DNA of 64,000 bases, from NCBI GenBank assembly GCA_048500255.1, contig JASNYH010000001.1:620001-684000 (forward strand), given 5' to 3'. The position numbers were made by a program, and so were the translations under genes. Every line of letters starts with the position of its first letter. Positions within the stretch are counted from its first letter, which is position 1. The notes beneath the pieces were generated by a model. The model was not told the DNA's origin, ran no database searches, and saw only the letters and a list, made by a program, of their open reading frames with translations. Of this stretch, positions 17,921 through 23,986 are shown in pieces. The stretch is from JAMHWF01 sp048500255 (GTDB taxonomy: Bacteria; Pseudomonadota; Gammaproteobacteria; Burkholderiales; Burkholderiaceae_C).

Positions 17921-20095
17921 ATGGCACACCACCGATCCCGCCACCCCGTTCCCTTGCTGCGCACACCCGTCGCTGCCGCCTGCATCGCGCTGACCCTCAC
18001 GCCGCTCGTCGCCGCGGCACAGGACGCCGCGACGCGCCTGCCCACCGTCACGATCACGGCCAACCTGCCCGAGACCGCCGGCGTCGCCGGCTTCGGCGAA
18101 GAGCCGCTTGAGCGCGCGCCGCTGTCGGCGCGCGTCGTCGCCGAGCGCGAGCTCAAGGACCGCGGCGTGCAGCGCCTGGCCGACGTGACACGCACCGACG
18201 CCGCCGTCTCCGACGCCTACAACTCGGTGGGCTACTGGGACTACCTCTCGGTGCGCGGCTACACGCTCGACCTGCGCTACAACTACCGCCGCGACGGCCT
18301 GCCGATCAGCGCCGAGACCTCGATCCCGCTCGACAACAAGTCGCGCATCGAGATCCTCAAGGGCACGAGCGGCATCCAGGCCGGCACCAGCTCGCCCGGC
18401 GGGCTGGCCGACTTCATCGTCAAGCGGCCGACGGGCGAAGTGCGCTCCGTCGTGCTCGGCTGGCAGGGCAGCGACAGCCGCCTCGCCGCGGCCGACATCG
18501 GCACGCGCTTCGGCGCCGAGCAGGCGTTCGGCCTGCGCATCAACGCTGCCTACGAGCACCTCGACCCCGAGCTGCGCAACGCCGAGGGCCACCGCCGCCT
18601 GCTCGCCGTCGCCGCCGACTGGCGCCTCGCGCCCGACACGCTGCTCGAGGCCGAGTTCGAGACGAGCCGCCGCTCGCAGCCGAGCCAGCCGGCCTTCAGT
18701 GCGCTCGGCGCCAGCGTCCCCGCGCCGACCGATCCGCGCATCAACCTCAACAACCAACCCTGGTCGCTGCCCAACGTGATGGACGCGAACACGGCGTCGC
18801 TGCGGCTGCAGCAGCGCCTCGGCCGCGACTGGCGCTTCGTCGCGCACGGCGCGACGCAGCGGCTGCGCACCGACGACCGGCTGGCGTTCCCATTCGGCTG
18901 CGTCAAGGAGCTCAATTTCGATCGCTACTGCAGCGACGGCACATTCGATTACTACGCCTTCCAGAGCGACGACGAGCGCCGCCGCGCCGACGCGCTCGAC
19001 CTCGCCGTCGACGGCAAGTTCGCCACCGGCACGCTGCAGCACGCATTGACCACGGGCGTGCTGCTGTCGCGCTACGCGAGCCGCCTGCAGCCGCGCGTCG
19101 ACGACGGCACCGCCGTCGGCGAAGGCCACGTGGACGGCAGCGCCGTCATCGCCGCGCTGCCGGCGCTCGGCATGGTGCCCAACACCAATCGCACCGAGCG
19201 CTCGACGGAGTTCTACGTGCGCGACGTCGTGCGCTTCGGCGAGCGATGGAACGCGTGGCTCGGCCTGCGTCACACCCGCCTGGAGCGCGCCAGCGTGCGC
19301 ACCGACGGCTCGCGTGCCACCGACTACAGCCAGTCCGTCACCACGCCCTGGCTCGCGCTCGGCTACGAGTTCCTGCCGCGCCATCTCGCCTACGCCAGCT
19401 GGGGCCGGGGCATCGAGTCGGAAGTCGCGCCCAACCGGGCGCGCTACAGCAACGCGGGCCAGGCGCTGCCGGCGCTCGAGAGTCGGCAGGTCGAGTTCGG
19501 CGTCAAGGGCGCGACGCAGTCGATCGACTGGCAGCTCGCGTGGTTCCGCATCGATCGGCCGGCGAGCGCCGGCGTCGGCGTCAACTGCGCCGACGACTCG
19601 ACGCCGGGCAGCTGCACGCAGCAGGCTGACGGCAGCGCGCTGCATCAGGGGCTCGAGGCCAGCGCGAACTGGCACGCCGGCGCGTGGACGCTCGGCGCCG
19701 CGGCGATGTGGCTCGACGCCGAACGCCGCGGCAGCGCCGACCCGGCCGTCAACGGCCAGCGCCCGCCCAACGTGCCCGAGCGCACGCTGAGGCTGCACGC
19801 CGACTACCGCGTGGCGGCGCTGCCCGGCCTGCGCCTGCTCGCCGGCCTCGTGCATGAAGGCGACCGCACGCTGCTGCCCAACGGCGGCGCGCTGCGCATC
19901 CCGGCGTGGACGCGCCTCGACCTCGGCTTGGTGCACCGCCACAGCGTCGACGGCACGACGCTCACCTGGCGCGCCGGCGTCGAGAACGCGACCGACGAGC
20001 GCGCGTGGCGCGAGTCGCCGTACCAGTTCGAGCACATCTACCTGTACCCGATGGCGCCACGCACCTGGCGCGTGTCGCTGCAGGCGGACTTCTGA
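17921..20095 (+). CDS. TonB-dependent outer-membrane receptor under TPP riboswitch control
   Basis: 724 residues: a signal peptide to about Ala33-Gln34, an N-terminal region with a TonB-box-like LPTVTITA, a plug domain (about 60-170, including VRGY and the IEILKGTSGIQAGTSSPGG segment), then a 22-strand-type barrel ending in Phe (SLQADF). It belongs to the siderophore-receptor-like TonB family by sequence. Its riboswitch implies regulation by thiamine pyrophosphate, so uptake of thiamine or a precursor is the most likely role (inference). No thiamine gene lies nearby. Confidence 0.9.
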   Translation: MAHHRSRHPVPLLRTPVAAACIALTLTPLVAAAQDAATRLPTVTITANLPETAGVAGFGEEPLERAPLSARVVAERELKDRGVQRLADVTRTDAAVSDAYNSVGYWDYLSVRGYTLDLRYNYRRDGLPISAETSIPLDNKSRIEILKGTSGIQAGTSSPGGLADFIVKRPTGEVRSVVLGWQGSDSRLAAADIGTRFGAEQAFGLRINAAYEHLDPELRNAEGHRRLLAVAADWRLAPDTLLEAEFETSRRSQPSQPAFSALGASVPAPTDPRINLNNQPWSLPNVMDANTASLRLQQRLGRDWRFVAHGATQRLRTDDRLAFPFGCVKELNFDRYCSDGTFDYYAFQSDDERRRADALDLAVDGKFATGTLQHALTTGVLLSRYASRLQPRVDDGTAVGEGHVDGSAVIAALPALGMVPNTNRTERSTEFYVRDVVRFGERWNAWLGLRHTRLERASVRTDGSRATDYSQSVTTPWLALGYEFLPRHLAYASWGRGIESEVAPNRARYSNAGQALPALESRQVEFGVKGATQSIDWQLAWFRIDRPASAGVGVNCADDSTPGSCTQQADGSALHQGLEASANWHAGAWTLGAAAMWLDAERRGSADPAVNGQRPPNVPERTLRLHADYRVAALPGLRLLAGLVHEGDRTLLPNGGALRIPAWTRLDLGLVHRHSVDGTTLTWRAGVENATDERAWRESPYQFEHIYLYPMAPRTWRVSLQADF

Positions 20096-20135
20096 CCGGC
20101 ACACGTCGGCCGCATGGCGGCCGCCCGGCACCGCC

Positions 20136-20594
20136 TCACGGCGCCGGACGGCCCGCCGTGCCGAACAGCTGCTGCGTCAGCGTGCGCCGGTCGAGCTGCA
20201 GCAGATCCTTGGCCTGCTCGTCGACGAGCGCCGCGACGACGTCGGCGTCGAGCGCCTTGCGCAGGCGCCCGAGAAAGCGCGGCGCCGCGACGATGCGCAA
20301 CTGCGCATATCGGTTCCTGCGCCGCGCGTCGCTCAGGTGCTGCGACAGCCGGCGCGCGAAGAGCTCGGCCTCCTTGTCGCGATCGCTCTCCCCGGCAGAC
20401 ACTGTCGCGTTGCCGGCGGCGAGGCCGCCGCCGCCCGAGCGCCGGCCGTGCTGGTCGTAGTTCAAGTCGCGGCTGCGCGCATGCGCCGATGCATGCGTCA
20501 TCTCGTCGATCTCCTCGAGATCGGCACCGCGTTCGCGCAACTCGAGAATGCGCGCGCGGCCTTCGTCGGCCAGCACCACCCAGGTCGGGTCCAT
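20136..20594 (-). CDS. Host attachment family protein
   Basis: 152-residue protein of the 'required for attachment to host cells' family, first described in Agrobacterium. It starts WVVLADEGRARIL and contains the conserved ELFARRLSQHL and LRIVAAPRFLGRLR segments. An AAGGAGG ribosome-binding site (about 20602-20608) fixes the ATG. The fold resembles release-factor eRF1-like domains; actual function is unknown and the family also occurs in free-living bacteria. Convergent with the TonB receptor gene. Confidence 0.85.
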   Translation of the reverse strand: MDPTWVVLADEGRARILELRERGADLEEIDEMTHASAHARSRDLNYDQHGRRSGGGGLAAGNATVSAGESDRDKEAELFARRLSQHLSDARRRNRYAQLRIVAAPRFLGRLRKALDADVVAALVDEQAKDLLQLDRRTLTQQLFGTAGRPAP

Positions 20595-20725
20595 CGTCGC
20601 GCCTCCTTGCTCCGATCGCGCCACCGCCGGCGCGCCTCCACGACTCGCGGCAATCCCGATGCCCGAACGCCGCAGACCTGCCGCACTGCAGCAGCGTACG
20701 CGCAAGCCGATATAATGCGCGCTGT

Positions 20726-20801
20726 TCCTCGATAGCTCAGTCGGTAGAGCGCCGGACTGTTAATCCGTAGGTCCCTGGTTCGAGCCCAGGTCGGGGAGCC
20801 A
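20726..20801 (+). tRNA. tRNA-Asn (GTT)
   Basis: 76-base cloverleaf with acceptor arms TCCTCGA / TCGGGGA (one G-T pair), D loop AGCTCAGTCGGTAGAGC, anticodon GTT at 20759-20761, T arm CCTGGTTCGAGCCCAGG and an encoded CCA end. A TATAAT box sits at 20711-20716, ten bases ahead of the 5' end; no clear -35 is seen. Confidence 0.97.
20761..20772 (+). repeat. 12-bp direct repeat, tRNA-Asn copy (possible attachment core)
   Basis: TAATCCGTAGGT, starting in the anticodon of tRNA-Asn, recurs exactly and in the same orientation at 23896-23907. tRNA anticodon regions are classical integrase crossover sites. The pair brackets a 3.1-kb stretch of lower G+C. No integrase gene remains. Confidence 0.45.
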
Positions 20802-20819
20802 CAGATAAGTGGTTGAAAG

Positions 20820-20845
20820 CAAAGGCCTTCTTCGGAAGGCCTTTG
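20820..20845 (+). terminator. Terminator after tRNA-Asn
   Basis: An 11-bp perfect stem CAAAGGCCTTC / GAAGGCCTTTG with a TTCG tetraloop, followed by TCGTTTTC. Confidence 0.85.
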
Positions 20846-21179
20846 TCGTTTTCGGGTCCCGAGAAGGGGGCGTGAAAGCCAAGGTGATAGCTGAGCACCG
20901 ATGGTCACGCCGGCGACAGCGGTGCGCATGAGTTCGCTCGGACTCGCTTCACGAGCCGTCCGGCTCTCGCCACCGCCCCGTGGACCTGCAAGCAGGTCTT
21001 GCCCTGCAGTTCGACGCGAGACAGCGTGGCCGCAAGTGCCACACTCTGGCGTCGACTTCTCGGGAGCAGCGATACGAGTTGACCGATCCTTCCGACTCAC
21101 TGTGCGGCACTTTCGTCCAGGAAGATGGTGGCGCGTGCTCGCCTGACGCGCCAAGCGCGGTCGGCGTTCCAGCGGCAAA
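20846..21179. other. Non-coding stretch after tRNA-Asn
   Basis: About 330 bases with no convincing gene. It holds one inverted pair, AAGTGCCACAC (21034-21044) and GTGCGGCACTT (21102-21112), that could be the end of a decayed mobile element, but no transposase fragment is readable beside it. Confidence 0.4.
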
Positions 21180-22268
21180 CTACGCCGCCAGCGCCACTGC
21201 CTCCTTGGCGGCGCGCCTGCGCCGCGCCGTGGCCACTACCGTGAGCAGTCCCGCCATCGCAAGCGCGTATGCCTCAGGCTCTGGCACGGGCGTCAGGACG
21301 AACGCATGCGACAAGCCGTTGTGCCAGCCAGTGCCGACAATCTGGCCGGCGTCGTTGATGTCATGCGCATCGCGAAGCGTCCAGCCCGCTCCAGTGGAAT
21401 CGAGCAAGCTGTTGAGGTCCAGCATTGAACTGCCGTTGTAGAGGAAGGCGTGCCCGTTCGACAGCCCGACCACCTGCCCGCTGTTGTTGATGCCGTAGCC
21501 ACGGCTGTAGCCACCGCCCAGCGTGCCCAGGTCCTGCATCGAAATGCCGTCGTAGAGGAAGGCGTGAGTCTGGCCGCCGTTCGTGAGCGAGGACCCAGTC
21601 ACCTGCCCGCTGTCGTTGATGCCCTGGCCAAAGCTCTCGCTGCCGCCCAGCGTGCCGAGGTCCTGCATCGAACCGCCGCTGTAGAGGAAGGCGTGAGTCT
21701 GGCCGCCGCTCGTGGTCGAGGCCCCGGTCACCTGCCCAGTGTTGTTGATGCCCCAGCCTGAGCTTTCGCTGCCGCCCAGCGTACCCAGGCCCTGCATCGA
21801 AATGTCGTCGTAGAGGAACGCGTGATTCTGGCCGCCGCTCGTGTGCGAGTACCCGGTCACCTGCCCGCTGTTGTTGATGTCGTAGCCATAGCTGTAGCTG
21901 CCGCCCAGCGTGCCCAGGTCCTGCATCGAACCGCCGTCGTAGCGGAAGGCGTGCTGCGCGCCGCCGCTGGTGTACGAGTATCCGGTCACCAGCCCGCTGC
22001 CGTTGATGCCGTAGCCATAGCTATGGCTGCCGCCTAGCGTGCCGAGGTCCTGCATCGAACCGCCGTCGTAGCGGAAGGCGTGCTGCGCGCCGCTCGTATG
22101 TGAGTAGCCGGTCACCTGCCCGCTGTTGTTGATGTCGTAGCCATAGCTGTAGCTGCCGCCCAGCGTGCCCAGGTCCGTCACGCTGTATAGCGGCTGCGCC
22201 GACGCGGTTGCCGCGAGCAGCGTCAGTGCGGCGGCCAGATGCTTGACTCGAAAGGCAAATGGCTTCAT
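21180..22268 (-). CDS. HAF-repeat PEP-CTERM exported protein
   Basis: 362 residues starting MKPFAF, chosen because GGAAGAG lies just upstream; an ATG 18 bases further out is less likely. A signal peptide ends near ASAQP. Six repeats of about 43 residues follow, each opening DLGTLGG and closing HAF-YDG-SMQ, then a diverged seventh. The tail VPEPEAYALAMAGLLTVV plus an Arg cluster is a PEP-CTERM sorting signal, so an exosortase elsewhere should process it. Surface location is inferred; function is unknown. Confidence 0.88.
   Translation of the reverse strand: MKPFAFRVKHLAAALTLLAATASAQPLYSVTDLGTLGGSYSYGYDINNSGQVTGYSHTSGAQHAFRYDGGSMQDLGTLGGSHSYGYGINGSGLVTGYSYTSGGAQHAFRYDGGSMQDLGTLGGSYSYGYDINNSGQVTGYSHTSGGQNHAFLYDDISMQGLGTLGGSESSGWGINNTGQVTGASTTSGGQTHAFLYSGGSMQDLGTLGGSESFGQGINDSGQVTGSSLTNGGQTHAFLYDGISMQDLGTLGGGYSRGYGINNSGQVVGLSNGHAFLYNGSSMLDLNSLLDSTGAGWTLRDAHDINDAGQIVGTGWHNGLSHAFVLTPVPEPEAYALAMAGLLTVVATARRRRAAKEAVALAA
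21420..22175 (-). repeat. Tandem 129-bp coding repeats
   Basis: Six tandem units of about 126-129 bases encode the HAF repeats. Units 1 and 3 are nearly identical at the DNA level, and the GCCGCCCAGCGTGCCCAGG junction recurs with little change. Such arrays change copy number easily by slippage or recombination. Confidence 0.85.
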
Positions 22269-22345
22269 ACGTCTCTTCCAGGGCAACGCCCGCAGGCTAT
22301 TTGCAGACCTGAGCCCGCGTCAATGCGCCAAACGGACTACTCGCT

Positions 22346-22647
22346 TGACCTGCCCCTTCCGCCGTACCAGTGTTTCGGAAGAAGTCCCCGTTGAAGGCTA
22401 CGCAACTTCACTGGTGACTAAGGTTTGATCGGCAGCACCGCCCGCATGCCGGCGGTGCTGCTCGGCGAAGTACGCGGGCGGGATGCAACCGTACTGCTGT
22501 GTGGACGCACGCGCGCCGCCCGTTGGCCAGGCTGTCGCTGACTAAGTCCATGCTCCAGACTTCGTTGACGGTGGGCGCCGCCAGCAGAAACCCGATGATC
22601 CCCTCGCTGTACTTGCGCCGACGATACAAAGAGCCGAGCCAGTTCAA
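22346..22647 (-). pseudogene. Decayed IS3-family element end
   Basis: On the minus strand a short frame keeps the integrase-core signature of IS3 OrfB (NEVWSMDLVSDSLANGRR), then shifts frame. A second frame reads YFAEQHRRHAGGAAD to a stop near 22405. The following sequence ends with TGACCTGCCCC (read on the plus strand from 22346), resembling an IS terminal repeat. The 5' half and the other end are gone; the remnant abuts the SEC-C gene. Confidence 0.75.
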
Positions 22648-23834
22648 ATCGCGATGGGCGGAATCAATGGCGGCCCGAAGCCCGACTTGTATTCAACGTT
22701 GAGCAGCTCTTCGAGGTTGAGGCCCTGCGCGAGCAGTTGTCCCGCGCTCTTCTTGGGGCGGAGGCGCAATGCATCTCGCAAGACGTCCAGCACTAGAGCA
22801 CGCATGTAGTCCGTAAGCGGAACGGGAACCCGCAGACGCTCGCCGGCATGCACGATTCGTGATCGAAAGCCGTGAAGCGGCCCGACGCCAAAGTGGTACC
22901 GCACCTCCCGCTGGCTGAGCGAGTAGATTCGGCCCATCACGCGCACTACCACTTGCTGAATCTCCCGACCGTCATAGGCAATGGCCTCGAGAGCGATCCA
23001 GTATTGCAGCAGGCAGTCAACTCCTTCCGTCCTGGAAGCTCGATTGAACCAATGCAGCGACAGGTATATCCGTCGCTTCTGCGCTTCGCTGCAACGAGCG
23101 ATCTCCGCTTGAGCTTCGGCGAGCTCGCCGAACTCGAAATCGCTCATCTCTAGTTGCTGGCGCAGGGCCGCAGAAACTGAGATGGGCTTTGTTGTGGCGC
23201 TAGGTTCCGAGCGAACTACGTCGATCGAGTTCTCGAACAGGTGCTCATGTACCGCATTGCTCCCCATAACGACATTGACGAGGGACACGTACATATCGAG
23301 GCGAGACGCCGCGAGGCCCTCGGTCTCCTCTTCCTGCGTCTCATCCGCGAGTACAAGTACCAACGACAGCGTCGTGTCTGGAGTCCATGGCTGCTGTATC
23401 GGGCCCACTTTGGCTTTGAGCCCCAACTCCGAAGTGGCGCTGGTCCATGCCGCAAGAGTCGCGGTGATGTATCTCATCGATCCTCTGAAAAAGACTACAA
23501 CTGCTTCCCCGAGATCGATGATGAGCGGCTCGCGAAGCCGGCTCAAGTCTGCCTTGATGATTCTGTGGCACACGACCCGGATGCGACGGCCGGTTCTCGC
23601 AAGGTCCATCCAACGCGCGGGTATCCAACGTCGGAGCTGGTCAGGACTGACAGTTCCACCACGCTCCGCCTCTTCAAGATCCGCGTCGGCGTCCGACACA
23701 TCGACGGCCGACTCGAACTTGCCGTGGCATCTCCTGAACTTCCGACCGCTACCGCAAGGGCACAGTTCGTTCCGTCCGGTCACCTCAATGGTCTCCTGCT
23801 CGACGCGTGACCGAAGAGCAAGTCCGTTGCACAT
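22644..23834 (-). CDS. SEC-C motif protein with C-terminal HEPN-like domain
   Basis: 396 residues from the ATG chosen here; in-frame TTG (23852) and GTG starts lie slightly upstream, and no start has a good ribosome site. The N-terminus has a zinc-binding SEC-C motif, NELCPCGSGRKFRRCHG. The middle (about 60-250) is unassigned. The C-terminal 130 residues look like an Apea-type HEPN domain with RSRIVH, matching the Rx4-6H RNase motif. A role in RNA cleavage, perhaps defence, is an inference. Codon use and lower G+C set it apart from its neighbours. Confidence 0.8.
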   Translation of the reverse strand: MCNGLALRSRVEQETIEVTGRNELCPCGSGRKFRRCHGKFESAVDVSDADADLEEAERGGTVSPDQLRRWIPARWMDLARTGRRIRVVCHRIIKADLSRLREPLIIDLGEAVVVFFRGSMRYITATLAAWTSATSELGLKAKVGPIQQPWTPDTTLSLVLVLADETQEEETEGLAASRLDMYVSLVNVVMGSNAVHEHLFENSIDVVRSEPSATTKPISVSAALRQQLEMSDFEFGELAEAQAEIARCSEAQKRRIYLSLHWFNRASRTEGVDCLLQYWIALEAIAYDGREIQQVVVRVMGRIYSLSQREVRYHFGVGPLHGFRSRIVHAGERLRVPVPLTDYMRALVLDVLRDALRLRPKKSAGQLLAQGLNLEELLNVEYKSGFGPPLIPPIAI

Positions 23835-23895
23835 GAGCACCCGCGCCCACAAACGAAGTGGTGCATTCTGGAGTAGCGTGGAATCTGAGCGGGGC

Positions 23896-23907
23896 TAATC
23901 CGTAGGT
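23896..23907 (+). repeat. 12-bp direct repeat, distal copy
   Basis: Exact copy of the tRNA-Asn anticodon-region sequence TAATCCGTAGGT, 3.1 kb from the tRNA and same orientation. Directly after it lies TGGCTCCCC, the reverse complement of the tRNA 3' end GGGGAGCCA, within a GGCTCC-CCGT-GGAGCC hairpin. Candidate right boundary of an island. Confidence 0.4.
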
Positions 23908-23986
23908 GATTGGCTCCCCGTGGAGCCGGTGGCCGCGCTGCGCAGCGGTTCCGACGCGATGCGCGGCACCGCGTGCGTGGCCATGC

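Noticed and set aside
21034..21112. Inverted repeat AAGTGCC(A/G)CAC as a complete insertion element
   Set aside because: Only about 80 bases, no transposase fragment, no target duplication seen; at most an end remnant.
20498..21178. Long minus-strand frame running through tRNA-Asn
   Set aside because: It crosses the tRNA and its terminator and contains the usual spurious translation of a tRNA-Asn gene.
23895..23984. 29-residue frame starting just after the Nod-like gene stop
   Set aside because: Very short, no family, no clear ribosome site, and it ends inside the 12-bp repeat; not supported as a gene.
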